Position numbers and translations under genes: made by a program. A DNA stretch of 64,000 nt. Source: Cyathus striatus. Taxonomy: Eukaryota > Basidiomycota > Agaricomycetes > Agaricales > Nidulariaceae. How positions within the stretch are numbered: the stretch's first letter is position 1; each line of letters starts with the position of its first letter. Under the pieces are notes generated by a model. The model made no database searches. It was not told where the DNA came from and saw nothing but the letters and a program-made list of their open reading frames with translations. Of the stretch, positions 1-12,436 are shown one piece after another. The stretch is taken from assembly GCA_025738555.1 (NCBI GenBank), contig JAOVFP010000009.1, positions 2,790,001-2,854,000 on the forward strand, given 5' to 3'.

Positions 1-1860
1 AGCAACTCGCCTCAGTGAGGTTTTTTACTAAGTGATTATGTAAGCATGGTCATGAGTGTCATTTCCTTTGTAGAAATAATGCTTGTGACCTAAGTGATAG
101 ACTGCACCTTGGCCTTCTGTTTTTTAGTGTCAGGTTTAGCATTGTTATGATTCCATTGGAATTATAATAGTGGTGTATTCCTATGAATATAAGTTGTGTA
201 GTTGAGTATTGTCTGAAACAAGCTAAGTACCAGTAATACCAGTAACTATGTCCTGTTTAGCTGAGCATGTAGAATAGTAACCACCAGAGATACTCATCAG
301 CAAAGATGTGTGATGAGTATCAACATGATAGTCAGAGCAAATCTTGATGACCTTAGGATGGTATTTAGTTTATACAGAGCAAATCTTGTATGCTACTAAT
401 ATTAGATAGTGTGCACAGTACCTAATATTTGTATTCTGAGTGAATTGACCAATAGGGCAAAGAGTTTAAAGGTAAAAGTAGATGATATTCTTTTGTTCAA
501 ACTATGGAGACTATATACAATATCTACTGTGTAACTAGAACATTTACATATAATCTATATTACATGAGAATATTCTAACTACTTCTACCATTATGTGGGG
601 TCTTCCATAACCATAAGAAATCAAAATTGTGAGCAAGGTAAATAGGTAGTTGAATACCATAAAAGAAATACAATGGTATACTATGTAAATATGATATACC
701 ATAACATTGATAACAAGCATCCTCTGGGGCAAGTGCTCTAAAATCTCACTGCCTTTGATGTTGCTGGAGGTTCAATGTTTCCCATGCCCTCTGCTCTGCC
801 TTTGTTTATATTTGTACACAGTGTTGATCCCATCCATCACTCCATCAAGCACCCTTCCTCATCATCATGGCAGCACATCACACTTCCTTGTCATCATGCT
901 CAACAGTGAGCAAGTATTTTTTTATTTCTTAGCTCAATTCTTTATCATTTTCTTTGATTATTTTTGCATTATTTAATATATATTATGATATATGTACTAC
1001 ACAATGTTTCACTATGTAATGAAGGGGATAAAGCTATCAAACATGTGAATTAGAGACAGTTTTTAAATAATCTTCTACTGTAATATATTCCATCCTTTAT
1101 TAAATATTTGATAATATGTTGTATTATAAATAGTAGACTGCATGTTTGATTAAGGGAAATGTAATAAAAGTGTAAAAATGAGAGCGGAGGTGTGGGAAAC
1201 AATGAGTGGGAGGTAGGCCATGGTGACATGCATGTGATAACCCAAAGGGAAGGGCAGGAGACAATGATTAGCAGCCAGAACTGATTAGCAAGGGGTGTTA
1301 TCATTGTGTGCGAATGTTATTTCCATTACATAATCAGCTGATGCATGCATCAACACGCTGTTCATGCATTCTCTCACTTTCTCCCTCCAATGCAAACACA
1401 CTTGTACATCACCTCAACACCACAATTACTCAAGAGTAACTCAAGATCATCAGTATTTCACACTACCAAGACCCACTGAATACAATAATTTGATTTACCA
1501 AAGGCCATGTCACCACACCAAGTCCCTCTCCTGAAGTTTTTATCTTACAAATTTTCTTTCAATTCATCAGTATGCTTTATGTTTCAAACTTTCCCTTTTT
1601 CTTTCAATAATCTACAACCTCAACACTATTAATTTCCGCTTTATTCAACTATTCCCCATTAGGTACCCCCCTTATTTAAATTCTCTTTAAAATCCATGTA
1701 TCTACTTCCCTGAATTCAGTGAAAATATTCTCCCCCTTTCTCAACACCTTAGAACACCCAGGTCAAATGGATGTTCAACTGACTCACTTATGATTTTTTT
1801 TGTTTAGGCATCAACACATTCTTGGGCCTTGCACTGTGCTGGCATTGCATGATGTTGCCA
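1..1860. other. AT-rich stretch with no supported gene
   Basis: Only short open frames without recognisable protein features occur here. The sequence is AT-rich and has very few CpG dinucleotides. I see no tRNA, terminal repeat or tandem array in it. Confidence 0.5.
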
Positions 1861-1907
1861 GTGAGGCAATGTCAAAATCTGGGCAACATCAAAATCTAGT
1901 AGCCCCC

Positions 1908-2234
1908 CTAAAAGTACTCCAGCCCACTCACCTTTAAGGGGACCACATCACCCAGAGGAACAAGAAAGCACTCTCCACACATCACCTCGGGGCCACTTGT
2001 AATTGATCCTTCTATCCACTTATCATCCACAATAAAGCAAATAACCACTCCAACAATGACAAAAGGGAGCTGAGCAGGACAACATGAAAGCCCTACAACT
2101 GCAGAGACTGAGCCAACTACATCTGTAGAACACCTAGCCAGTATCATGTTTGAAATGAGACAAAGGACAGTCCTTCCAGTAACACTGACAGATGAACACA
2201 GATCAAAATGAAAGTGTTCTAACTCACTGCTCAT
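1908..2234 (-). CDS. hypothetical 108-codon open frame, unrecognised
   Basis: This is an open frame of 108 codons with a hydrophobic, Cys-containing middle and a C-terminal half that reads like protein (KWIEGSITSGPEVMCGECF). I do not recognise a family. It lies about 300 bp beyond the 3' end of the decayed phosphatase copy on the same strand, in CpG-poor DNA. It may be a remnant of a gene exon or chance. No start context or intron signal settles this. Confidence 0.15.
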   Translation of the reverse strand: MSSELEHFHFDLCSSVSVTGRTVLCLISNMILARCSTDVVGSVSAVVGLSCCPAQLPFVIVGVVICFIVDDKWIEGSITSGPEVMCGECFLVPLGDVVPLKVSGLEYF

Positions 2235-2539
2235 CAGAACATTGATACACTGAAGAGAAATGCAAGTTGTAATGCAGCTAAAGGGAAAGGATGTGCTGAG
2301 GACGATGGGAATTTAGGGGTACATGCTGCACCTAGATTCACTGTAGGTCTGCTATGTAGCATTGTTAGCTTTCTCTTGACCATGCCCCCTTGTGAAACAT
2401 GATGAGTGAGAATGACAGAGCAACAGGGATGCCCATCATCATTGATTCTCTCTTGAGGTTGTATGCAGATGCATACCTATCAAGTGAACCCAATCAAGTC
2501 CATATACCCAGTGCAGAGAACATTATGACCCCTCACACA

Positions 2540-3460
2540 AGCACAACAGCACACAAGACCAGACGAGCAATGTTGAGGAAGAAAGCTGCTTTGATACTTA
2601 GAGCTGGCCACAAAGTGCATACATCCCATTCAATAAGACAAATGAGACCCATAGTTGAACTGTACCCCCACCAAAGCAAATCACAAAATCACAAAATGCA
2701 ATTTTGAAAAACAAAGCAATGAAAAAATCAACTCATCCTACACCCTCTCTCACCCTCTTACTGCTCACGATGTAAATCTTTTCATAAAACCAGGCTTCTT
2801 CCATATACCTTCTCACTCCTGCAAAGCATGGACAAAGCCTTGGTTAGGCTTTACACAGGCACACTTGTGTCTGCATAGTGCATAGGCAGATTCAAAGAAC
2901 ATACCATGGTTCCGGATTAGGTAGGCTATTACTATTGCTGGGGACCAGGATATGCCCCAGGAATGAGTTAGTATGGTTGAGGATGGGAGAAGAAAGAGAG
3001 GAGGTAGAAGAGGTAAAGTGGGAGGAATGAGGGTGATGATGGTAGGAGGGCAGATGAATGTGCAGTGGATAACATATGATATCATTCACAGTGGCAGGAA
3101 GAGGACATAGAGGGAGAATGACAATGTCAATGTGCATAGAAAAAAAGAATGAGAGGACACACCTGCTGACAATGAACAAGCACATTCTTCCCTCCCCTCA
3201 ATGCCCTATCAATGTGCACACAGGTACATCAAGAACCTGCACCAGATGCATGATGTTGTGTGACTTGAGGAGGTCCTTGTCATTGATGGTGCTGAGCAAG
3301 CCAATGTAGAGCCTCAGGTAGTGCTGCTGGCACAGTGCAGTGACTGTGTAGTGACTGTGACTGTGCTGCAAGATTTCGGACTCCACCACACTGCACAGCC
3401 TGGCACAGTGTGTTTGCATGCCTGTGAAGTAATGTGCAGCATGCTCATCAATCAGCACTC
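2540..3460 (-). pseudogene. dual-specificity phosphatase pseudogene, copy B
   Basis: The minus strand encodes pieces of a cysteine-based dual-specificity phosphatase. The N-terminal part (LYIGLLSTINDKDLLKSHNI, then HLVQVLDVP) lies near 3330-3210. An internal deletion then joins it to the stretch ending in the catalytic VLVHCQQ near 3155. An intron starting GTGTGTCC follows. The last exon (PAIVIAYLIRNHGM, CVKPNQGFVHALQE) lies near 2960-2815. In the HCX5R signature the catalytic Arg is Trp (GISWSP), a CGG-to-TGG change at CpG, so the product would be inactive. A second copy on the plus strand at 15.0-15.8 kb matches it through exons, intron and 3' flank. The family removes phosphate from Tyr and Ser/Thr; this copy is a relic. 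Confidence 0.75.
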
Positions 3461-4115
3461 ATCTTCTACCCTTTATGCCTGAGCTCAGCTTCAACCTCTT
3501 TCAGTTCTTCCATGTCCTGTCTACATTCAACACTGCTTGTACCACAATATAAGTACTCCATGTTAAGTACTATGTGATCTTTTCATCTAATATTTACATG
3601 TTGACCCCTTAAACAGGTATTTCAAACTTTGTTGAATCTCACTGGTACTTCTGCACCACTAGTAAAGCAATTCATTTAATAGTTTTTGTTTAGAGCTGAC
3701 TTTATGTGCCCAAGTTCTATGATCTACGTACTCCACAACCTTCAAGTGCTCATATCAAGTTTTCATTGCAATATGTCTCATTTACTGCTCATTTACCCTT
3801 AAATTCCTCCCCTATTACCCTTGAATTTCCACTCTGGATCTCTCTTAATTTCCATCATCCCGATGCTAAATGATTCAAAACAACTCTCATTCAGCAAATT
3901 ATCTCCACTCATCAGCTCAATGCTAAGCCTCAAGTTCAAGTTATCTCTTGGTATTCTACTTGTTTTTAAGTCAAACTTCCATTCAGGTTCACTATCCATC
4001 TAAATTCTGGTTTTCATCAATTGCACTGTTCAACTGTTTTGTGCTACTCAAGGTTTGTCCTCTATTCCAATTATATTGCCTCAGGCTGAAGTCCTGACTT
4101 GGTTTTCATTATGTA
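3461..4115. other. interval without a supported gene
   Basis: Between the phosphatase relic and the hAT gene I see only AT-rich sequence and short chance frames. The hAT promoter, and possibly a hAT left terminal inverted repeat, should lie here, but I could not identify either. Confidence 0.4.
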
Positions 4116-6453
4116 GTGATTGTTTTAGTCCTAGAAATGGCAAATCAAATTTCTTTTCTTTGTAATTCTTGCAGAAAGCCAGTTACAGCTTGTAGTTGCT
4201 CTCAAGCAACTCACTCAACTCAGCAACTTTGGAATAATGGGCTACAGTTTCTTACTCCTCACCAGGCAACCCAGCATCCACAGTATTTTTCTCATAACAC
4301 TCCCTTACAGTTCCACCCACCTACCATTCCATACCACACTGGCCCATTTTCACAACAACTTTATGATCCAAGGATGTATTCTGGATACTACCTACCACCT
4401 GGCATTGGTATTTCAATGTCAGCGAGACCTCCAGTGACACCATGACCAGTTTCAACTTCTGGGGTCACTCGAAACCCTCTTGCCAAGGTATCTTCACCCA
4501 CCCAAGCAATGCAAGATGTTCCAGCTGTGTGTGGAAAGCAAAAGTGAACTAATGGGGCAACTGCTGTTTTAAAGCATTCTCGACACACTCAGGAAAGTTC
4601 TAACATAGTGGATGAAAACTCTGACCCTTCCACAACATCTATACCAGGTGTCGGTCCAGCATCAGCCCCAATACACCTACCAACTAAAGTACCAGCTCCT
4701 ATAGCTGAAAAACATCCTCCATCAAATTCCAATAAGGACAAGAAAGTTGTTAAATCAAAGCAGGCAGCAACCAATGTTTGGTATTTCATGAGGCCATTGA
4801 AAACATGTGAGCCCCCCTCAGATGCGGAGTCACTCTCTAAAATTCCAGTCTCCCAAACAAAACCCAAAACGGAATTTGTTGGGTGCTGTCTATGTCATTT
4901 GTAAGTAAATTCGATTTTTTATGGAGCAATTATGAAACTTACATTAATATTAGCCCAGAGAAATGGAGAGTTTGGTCAAATGTAAATGGAATTGCAGATA
5001 CTATTCACACACATCTGTTGAAGGATCACCAAGAGGAATGGCGGAAGATTGTTTTGTTGGAACAATTAAAGGGATGGGATAATACTGGTCAAAATAGTGA
5101 TTCAATGGAGAAGGGACCATTCACTATTGATGGATTCCTGCAGAGACTTTCCCGATGGATTGTTGTTGACAGCCAGGTAATGTCTACTTATTCTATAGTA
5201 TTACTATGTGATACTTATGATTTCTTGTAGTCACTTAATGTCGTAGAGTGTGAAGAACTGCACAACCTTCTTCTATACCTCAATGCAGATCTTGAAGACC
5301 ATGATATTCCACACTGGACAAAACTTACAAAACTTATATTTGAAAGCTATAAATCTGAATGGAATAAACTCATTAGTGATCTGCAGGTATGTGTTTTGAA
5401 ATAGTTCTATTTCTTTATATCTGAATTGGGAGAAAGAAATCCGAAGGCCACATATCAACTACAAGTGACTTATGGACAGATCCAAACCTCCAATCATTTA
5501 TGACACTTACAGTACACTACTGTTCTCATGACCAGAATGGTAATCTTAGAGTATTCAGCCAGCTTGCTGCATTTCATTACATTTCAGGTGTACATTCTGG
5601 CATTAATTTGGCAGAGAATTTTATTAAGGTTCTCAAAGAGTTAGGAATCTTGCACAAGGTGAGCGCTGTCTTCATTGTACTAAATAAATTACTGAAATAC
5701 AGTATTTTCTAGCTTGGAATGATTACACTTGACAACACTTCTAATTGTCAAACCTATAGTATTCCATTCAGTGCTGAAGGAAATTGCATACAGTAATTAT
5801 AATATGTACCTTGTTCTAACACAAAACTAATGGTCTTGTCACTGGAATGATAGGTGTTTCCCGCACGTAATAAATATAGCTGTACAGGCAGTGCTCAAGG
5901 AACTCTCAAAATTGACTCCCAGCTTAACTGGAGAAGATGCAGCAGATCCACCATGCTTTGAAGTTAATGCATGCAATGCTGAATATGAATTAGCGCTTAG
6001 TGCGGACCCAGTATTGAAGTGTCGAAAGCTTGTAACAGCATGTTGTGCTAGTGGAGCCTGTCATGATGATCTCCAGTCCACTATCGAAGATGGTAATGAA
6101 TCAAAGTCATTTCCTAATGAGCAGCAACTTAGGCGTGTACAACTCTTATGTGACATCGATATTTGCTGGTCTTCATCATATCTAATGATCAGCCATGTCC
6201 TAGAATTGTATCCGGTAAATTTTAAATTCCTTATGTGAAACCCTTACTGAAAGCTATACAGGCTATTGATGTATTACTGAATAAGGTGAAATACAAGGAG
6301 ATTCACAAGCATCTTCTCAGCGAAATTGATCTCAAGGTCCTAAAGGACATATCCCAATTTCTTGAAATTCCTCATTCTGTCCAGACGGTGCTTTGTAGCG
6401 AGAAAACTCCAACACTTCCTGCAGTTCTTCCGACTTATGAGGAGCTTCTATAG
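4116..6453 (+). pseudogene. hAT-family transposase, truncated and interrupted
   Basis: A multi-exon hAT transposase with small introns (for example 4901-4953). Exon 1 is Gln/Pro-rich and carries two in-frame TGA codons (4443 and 4545). A BED-type zinc finger follows across the first intron, with CxxC at GCCLCH and H-x4-H at HTHLLKDH. The RNase H-like core shows the first Asp motif (SDLWTDPN, ~5475) and the second (TLDNTSN, ~5725), then the conserved CFPHVINIAVQ block (~5850) and WSSSYLMI (~6165), where the usual Arg before Trp is Cys. The frame ends after VLPTYEELL with no hATC dimerisation domain and no catalytic Glu region, so the 3' end is lost. A palindromic repeat begins 50 bp later. hAT enzymes cut and paste DNA in the nucleus; this copy cannot. 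Terminal inverted repeats were not identified. Confidence 0.85.
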
Positions 6454-6503
6454 CTACTGAGTGTTTAAATATAACTGCCCTCAACTCAATCGTGCTATTT
6501 GAA

Positions 6504-6558
6504 TTTAGCAAATTTGATCTTGGAACTTAGGCTAAGTTCCAAGATCAAATTCGCTAAA
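6504..6558. repeat. 27-bp inverted repeat with 1-bp spacer
   Basis: Arms 6504-6530 and 6532-6558 are reverse complements with one mismatch, separated by a single G. The right arm and about 15 bp beyond it (GATCAAATTCGCTAAAACTG and onward) recur once at 47050-47095, so this is one terminus of a dispersed repeat present here as a back-to-back pair. Confidence 0.85.
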
Positions 6559-7530
6559 ACTGACGAGGGCCATGGGCAGGACCCTGGACATATAGGCCAA
6601 AGGTCGTTCCGCGAAGCGGACAAATTTTTTGAAATTTGACCCCTTAGGACGTTCCAGATACAGACAAACTTGGGACTTTCTGAGCAAAATGTAGTTCCAA
6701 AAATTCAGACAGCATTGACCTCTTCATCTGTGGGTCGTTCCGAGGTCCGGACATAGAAAGGTATGTAGCATCTCGGCTTAATGTCCTGTAGGCTTAGGTG
6801 GTGAAACAGTTTGAGAGCTGACCGTATGTCAAGATGTCGCATGTTCGATCCTCATTGTAAGCACACATTATACGATTTTTTTTAGATTTACTCAGAGTTT
6901 AATGTGATGGTAGCTATGCATTGGGAGCACGAAACACAACAGGCAAAGAAGGGTATATGCATAAGTCGCAATCTTGATCCAATCACTACAATCATCGAAG
7001 AAACTACCATAAAATCGAAGATAATTAGTCAGTTTTACCAGGTATTGAAGGAAAATCAAGACGGTCAGGCTATTGGGACAGGCTCAGAACATAAGGTACA
7101 GTGGGAGCAAGCAGCAAAAGGTTCCATCAAGAAATACAGTGAACGCAGTCAAGGTTGCAACAAGTGATGCTGTTGAGGTGTGTAAATATCGCTAATTTCG
7201 GTTGATATGAAGACGAATTCACACTTCTGTTTAAAAAGGATGCCAAAAAATGGCACAGAATATTTTTTGCATCCAAGGTTCTGACACCTGATTATTTATC
7301 CACAGCCTGAGTAACTCTTAATAAACTTCTGGTTATCAATGACTATGTATTTGTTCTCGTTGATAATAGGATACAGATTGGCAAAGGTTACTTTCTCTTT
7401 TTATTTATCTGCCACCGGAAATCACTGATGCATTCACCCAGTATCTACTCTAGTCATCGCCATGTACTAGAAAAGTGGCAAAGTACGAGAAATGAAGCTG
7501 CAAATGTAACATTTAATATCAGTGCACTTT
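6559..7530. other. repeat-derived interval, no clear gene
   Basis: Three loose copies of a motif built on CGTTCC followed about 10 bp later by GACA occur at 6603, 6651 and 6733; the first forms a TCCGC-GAA-GCGGA hairpin. A tRNA-like unit follows near 6790. An 87-codon frame at 6904-7167 has no features I recognise. Confidence 0.35.
6789..6872 (+). pseudogene. tRNA-like unit, possible SINE head
   Basis: An A-box-like TTAGGTGGTGAAACAG and a B-box-like GTTCGATCC lie 50-60 nt apart. The ends GCTTA and TAAGC can pair, but the remaining stems are weak. A poly-T-containing tract follows. This may be the RNA polymerase III promoter of a SINE or a decayed tRNA. Confidence 0.3.
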
Positions 7531-7568
7531 CCAGATACGTGAAATTTTCTCTAATGCCTACTACATGC

Positions 7569-8362
7569 TGTTATGGATATTCAACTATTCGTAGAGTTAG
7601 CATATTTTCTCGCCCTTTTCTCTTCTTTCCCTTCTCCATCTCATCTCTGTATCTTGTCATCTTGTCATTTCGCGGCTGTGCCGCTCAATCCGATACGATC
7701 TTATTGTTAAATCTCTAAGGAGTAAGAAGTATTTAAAAGGAAAGTCCGAGATCACCAAGTATGGTTTGCTCTAGACTCGCAAAGATGAGCTTTCAAGTAT
7801 CTACAGCCTAACTGAACCATTGAGAATGTTCCAGCAACAGCAATAGAATATTATAGAAAGGACTTCAGATATCTACACCCTAGAAGAAGTATTAAGAACG
7901 TTCTAGCAATAGGTAGTATAAAAGGTATATAAATGTCAGTAGATAGATACCTAAATCAATCCTTTTTTAACCTCTCAAATAGCGTGAACTGTAAGAATCA
8001 GACTCGACTTAAGGCTAAGCGCTAAGTCTCGTACTGTTGCTAAAAAGGGTACATACATATATTACTTATCTACTCGCTACTTAAGTACTAGATCCTTGTA
8101 TCAAGTATTGTCGATTGCTGAATATCAACGGATAGTCCAATCGGCGGTAGCACGTGACTTGTTTCGACACTTGCTCTTGGTTGACTTACTCTTCGAGAAC
8201 TCAACTTAACGTACACACTACTACTTATTCATCCCTTCTCCCTCACGTTGTATTCGATTCAAGACTAAATACAACACGGTACGTTTCTATTTTCGTAGGT
8301 GTACTTACTCTGTGTATTCATAGGAATACACCAACGTTGCAATTCGTTTGCAAATCACAACA
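7569..8362 (+). mobile_element. solo LTR, 794 bp
   Basis: The element begins TGTTATGG, ends CACAACA, and is flanked by the 5-bp duplication CATGC (7564-7568 and 8363-8367). The paralogous segment at 47,969-47,973 has a single CATGC and no insert, so the insertion is directly demonstrated. A TATAAAAG box near 7916 on the plus strand suggests the orientation. No internal retrotransposon region is present, so it is a recombination product. Confidence 0.85.
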
Positions 8363-9798
8363 CATGCATAGAGTTTCAAAATATCCTGACTCTGCATATA
8401 GTCATGTTACCCTTCCTTAGCTAATTCCATCGAATTTAAATACTTCACAGTTGTAAAATTTCCTAAACCAGCTTCCATCCAGAAATAATATGTGCGAGTT
8501 AATCGGATCGGTGAGACCGAGGCTCGAGATTAAGTATGCTTGGCCCTAAGTAAGGTGAACTGCATTCGCTAAAGTGCTAACCTATGATAGACTTCGAGTT
8601 ATATATAAACAGCATAGGATATCGAATACAGCTTTTATGTTGCGTGTTGCGACTTAGAAAGAATAACAGATAGTTACTTCCGTGTATACAATTTTCATAA
8701 ATATGATAGCTTGGTTGTTGAAGCTGATGATATAGAATGTATTTCAAGAAAAAAGACAATGTGCATTCGTCCATTTCAGGCCATGGTGAGTGAGCATGTT
8801 GCGATTATGTTGACATCGAAGCGTCTGATGAAGTTTACAAACATTTAGAGTTGGGTTTCATGATAGATTATGTCACTGTACTTGGGAGTAGATGAAAAAG
8901 CCTAATGATCGGTGTCCCCAAGCAGGCGTGGAGCATCTCGATTCTTGATATCCGAGTACATGATATCGGCCTACTGCAACTGTTAGAAACAGTAGCATGC
9001 CAAATGGTGACCTCCACATGGAAGTACAACATACGACACTGATAAAAAAGGTGTGATGATACTAATGTTTCATATGGACTTGGGTAACAGACTGTGCACT
9101 ATACTAACTATACTGTATGCATTGTGTAAGGAGCATACTATTAATAACATACCGACTCCGATGCATTAGACTAACTTATCAAGCGTACAGCGCTCCGACA
9201 GCCCCATAACATCATATCGAGAATTGTAAAACATGGAGTCAGAAGTACTATCTCCTTGCATATTTGCATATTTGCATAGTCCCAAATCCGTAAATATTAC
9301 TACTACCTTGCTAATACCATACGTTTCAGAAATCTTGCTCGGGATTCTGTTCTCTGCGGATTCTGGAGTCATGATGTTGGATCGACCAGGCTCGCCCACA
9401 TAGGCTAGGGCTGGTTAATATGATATACGGTGTACATGTCATGATGATCATGATGTACGTACTTCACAAGTGTGGTTCAACTTGCACGAATGTCGTACTG
9501 TGACACGCTGTGCACTCGAAGACGCCAATCTAAGTCATCTGCCTGGGCGAAGTATGATGACAGAGTAAGCAGTACATGGTACGTGCGGCATGCACTGGCT
9601 TATACATGTCTCCTTGCAATTTCAAATGCATCTAGTATTAGAGTAGTGGGAAGTAACCTCGACCACTAGGCGTTCGATTCCTTCTGCCAAATACAATGCA
9701 ATTTACCGGTGGTTGGCACCTTTATTATCTTACTACTACTACAAGTATATTATCTTTAGCAAAGAAAAAATGTTGTGACATCGAATGCTAAAGCCTCG

Positions 9799-9867
9799 AT
9801 GAGCGGAATGGTAATAGAGGGAGCTTGAACCAGTTATAGAGGTTACCACTACCTCATTGAAGCGATG
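9799..9867 (-). pseudogene. degenerate tRNA-like unit
   Basis: On the minus strand this reads with an A-box-like GAGGTAGTGGTAACCTC and a much reduced T-arm. A related unit with an intact T-stem (AGGGA/TCCCT) lies at 52,897-52,985. The junction at its end (GATGC then AATAAATTGG) is the empty site of the LTR at 52,986. Confidence 0.35.
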
Positions 9868-10281
9868 CAATAAATTGGATTTGAACTAAATATATTAATG
9901 GTACGCTGACTTAACCGTGTCGATTTTGTGGCTGTTGCGTTTGAAGATTAACGTCGATAGTATTGCTTCTTCTGTTTGACTTGGGGGAGAATAAAATAAT
10001 ATCCATCTTTGTCTCGCGAATGCATTTAAAAGGGTAATTATCAGCTCGACGCGTCGTGAGCGCAACTCAGACTGGGCACAATACCACTAATTTTTTAATG
10101 CGACGTGAGTAATGAGAAGCAATGAGTGTAAACGTGTTAAGCGTGAGAAGCATTTTCCAGCCATTGACTTTCGGAAGAGAATAAATTGAAAGGTGCCATA
10201 GGTATGTTTCTTACTCTAGTTATGTCTTCATTACATCTAGTTATCATGAATAAAAACATAAAGTGTACTGTCCCACAGCAC

Positions 10282-10360
10282 GTATATCAAGAGGAAATCA
10301 AAATTCCTATGTCAATATTATCGACACAAATTATCGAGAATACCACTATCCTATTAATGC
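10282..10360 (-). pseudogene. degenerate tRNA-like unit
   Basis: The 5' acceptor and D-arm side resemble those of the other units in the cluster (ATTAATAGGATAGTGGTA on the minus strand), but the B box is lost. The paralogous copy is at 49,795-49,872. Confidence 0.3.
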
Positions 10361-10454
10361 ACTTGCAAGTTCATTCAATATACACACTATCTATAATTCA
10401 ATATATTTTGTAGGTACCACAATGAAAAGTGAAATGTTGAATGGAAGAAGAATG

Positions 10455-10542
10455 GTATTACAAGGGAATTGCGCCCCCAGCGGCTGTTAACATAGTTGTA
10501 CTTCAAATTGAAACAACCCACGTTACCGATACCCTATGAATG
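10455..10542 (-). pseudogene. degenerate tRNA-like unit
   Basis: The plus strand reads GGGAATTGCGCCCCCAGCGG then ACGTTACCGATACCCTATGAA, the reverse complement of a T-arm followed by a D-arm and acceptor. The paralogous copy is at 49,976-50,063. Confidence 0.3.
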
Positions 10543-10686
10543 TCTTATTTTACATTGAAAAAGCGAGTGGATATCTCTGTACCTATTACGATGATACTGG
10601 AAGTTGTAAGAGAAATACATGTTGTGTCGTGTACTGTCCTAGCAATATCACCACAATACATTACAATAAAAGACGACAACGAACCC

Positions 10687-10766
10687 CATGATCTAAGAGG
10701 CAATCGAACCCAAGGCAGCTCGTAATGATGTCAACAACCTAGGTTACCACTACCCCATAAAATCTA
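10687..10766 (-). pseudogene. degenerate tRNA-like unit
   Basis: The minus strand keeps a D-arm (GGGGTAGTGGTAACC) and a B box (GGTTCGATTGCC). The acceptor stem is eroded. The paralogous copy at 50,203-50,287 carries a short internal duplication in the T-arm. Confidence 0.4.
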
Positions 10767-10892
10767 TAGGAAAAGAAGAGATTGTGTGCATTTCGTATCC
10801 AGTTTTACACTATCTATGTAACCTGAGACTGTACAACGTATATGTTTTACCGTTTGGTTCAAAAATCAGAAACAATCGGAGAACGGGATCAG

Positions 10893-10985
10893 TATATCAA
10901 GAGGGAACTGTTTCTGAACCTTGGCAGGTCAAGAGTAACTTTAATTTGTTTCTGACAACTACAAAGTTACCACTACCCCAATGAT
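10893..10985 (-). pseudogene. degenerate tRNA-like unit
   Basis: The minus strand retains the D-arm GGGGTAGTGGTAAC, but the T-arm is disrupted. The paralogous copy is at 50,420-50,508. Confidence 0.3.
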
Positions 10986-11135
10986 ACTCTATGTTAGAAT
11001 CACAGCGTGCATGAATATTAAATTACTAGTCATGCAAGGACACATTTTCTAAAGTGTACATACTACTTGGCAGAAATGTTACTCTCATATTTCAAATAAA
11101 AATTAGAGGAATACACAATACAGTGACGAATTATT

Positions 11136-11236
11136 GCATTAAGAGGGAATCACATCCCCAGCGAGTTGAAACTACCATATAGATTTTGGACAGTAGTTAT
11201 AACTTGCGGTTCATATTACAACTGCCCTCTTAACGC
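11136..11236 (-). pseudogene. degenerate tRNA-like unit
   Basis: The T-arm and acceptor side are recognisable (plus strand GCATTAAGAGGGAATCACA), and the acceptor ends GCGTTAA and TTAATGC still largely pair. The D-arm is damaged. The paralogous copy is at 50,656-50,744. Confidence 0.35.
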
Positions 11237-11420
11237 ATCAATTCCAAGTCAGTAATGCATCTCATGAATCCCTTAATAACAGTGTCACGAAGTATTTAAG
11301 TAACTCCAAAAAACCTAAAATTCTATAAGTTCTTAAGAGTTCGTTCTCGTCCCCGAGGTTCATTTTGCCGCTACCCAATTAATGCACTACTCTGTTAAAA
11401 ACATTAGGACGACAAGACAT

Positions 11421-11519
11421 GCATTAAGAGGGAATCGAACCCCCGACGGGTCGAAATTAATAACCTTGGATGATATAATTTCTTGGCAACGACCCAGGTT
11501 ACAACTACCCTATTAATGC
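11421..11519 (-). tRNA. intron-containing tRNA-like gene, best copy; anticodon reads GCC
   Basis: On the minus strand this 99-nt unit folds as a tRNA. It has a perfect 7-bp acceptor stem (GCATTAA/TTAATGC), a 4-bp D-stem, a perfect 5-bp anticodon stem (GGTCG/CGACC) and a T-arm with loop TTCGATT. The anticodon loop is 36 nt, which implies an intron of about 29 nt just after the anticodon; the reading is then GCC (Gly). A T5 run about 20 nt downstream could terminate RNA polymerase III. The same architecture recurs at 50,890-50,988 and 57,070-57,167. Because many decayed relatives surround it, it may be a SINE-like or pseudogene copy and not a working tRNA. No discriminator base beyond the stem can be assigned with confidence. 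Confidence 0.45.
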
Positions 11520-12052
11520 GCATTCAGAATTAGTAAGTAGTACATCATACATGCAAACCACTGAGAATCGCTTACATAACCCACACATGCGCACTTCAAT
11601 CATCGCGTTGAACATCCTCCTAATATCCTGAGCTCGACTTGTCCTCCACAGCCCCTCGTAACACTACCCCCCTTCTTTCAACAGCGCACAAATAGCAACA
11701 AAAAGGTACATCTTCCGCCTTACCCATTCATTCCGATGCCGCTGACAACATATTATGTACACCAAGCTTAAGACCATCCAACGACGAAGCCGTCTCAGGG
11801 AAATCGCAAATTCCCCTTGTTCCACTGGTGGTTAAGGTCTACTGAGACTATCTGAGAGGCGACTTTGCGAGATTCGAGATAGGAATTGTACGTCTCTCCA
11901 CTCGTCTTTCTCGTTGTTCGGTCACTAACGCGATCCAGGTAGATCCAAAACATGAGAAGACCTCCTGAATATCGTAACTCGAGCTGTGCCCTCTTCCTCA
12001 CGCATTTACTGCATGCACCGAAGATACGCCGAAGCATGGTGCTCATACCATT

Positions 12053-12436
12053 TTGATTATGCTGGGTATGCACGAAGGATGGTCGAGTCGATTATGTGTC
12101 GAAGGCTGTCAGTGTGTACGTTCTCTCCCTAGTCTTGTTCTTTTTTCCCATTCGTTTCATTTCGTCTTTGTCCCTCTCATATGCCACTGCTATAATTCAT
12201 ATGCCCTCCCATATTCGTCGTCCTCCTTCACTTTTCATTTCCCCATCTTATCCGATTTCTTCTCCTTATCCAATTCCCTGCCCTTCCCGCCATCCTACCC
12301 CGTCCATCCCCCTCTACTATCCTCCATCCTCCTCTCACTCCTCCCTCTCTTCCTGCCATCTCTCACCCGGTCTTCGTTCACCTTATACAAGCTTACACTG
12401 ATGCATAGCCACAGATTCAAAATGCAAATATACTAG
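12053..12436 (+). other. pyrimidine-rich tract, not a gene
   Basis: A long run of C and T in the plus strand, conserved in position in the copies at 51,400-51,660 and 56,130-56,330. It resembles a pyrimidine-rich intron. The open frames across it are compositional and are not called. Confidence 0.5.

Noticed and set aside
12053..12436. Coding gene in the pyrimidine-rich tract
   Set aside because: The frame exists because the tract lacks purines; the paralogous copies at 51.4 and 56.1 kb carry indels that change the frame.
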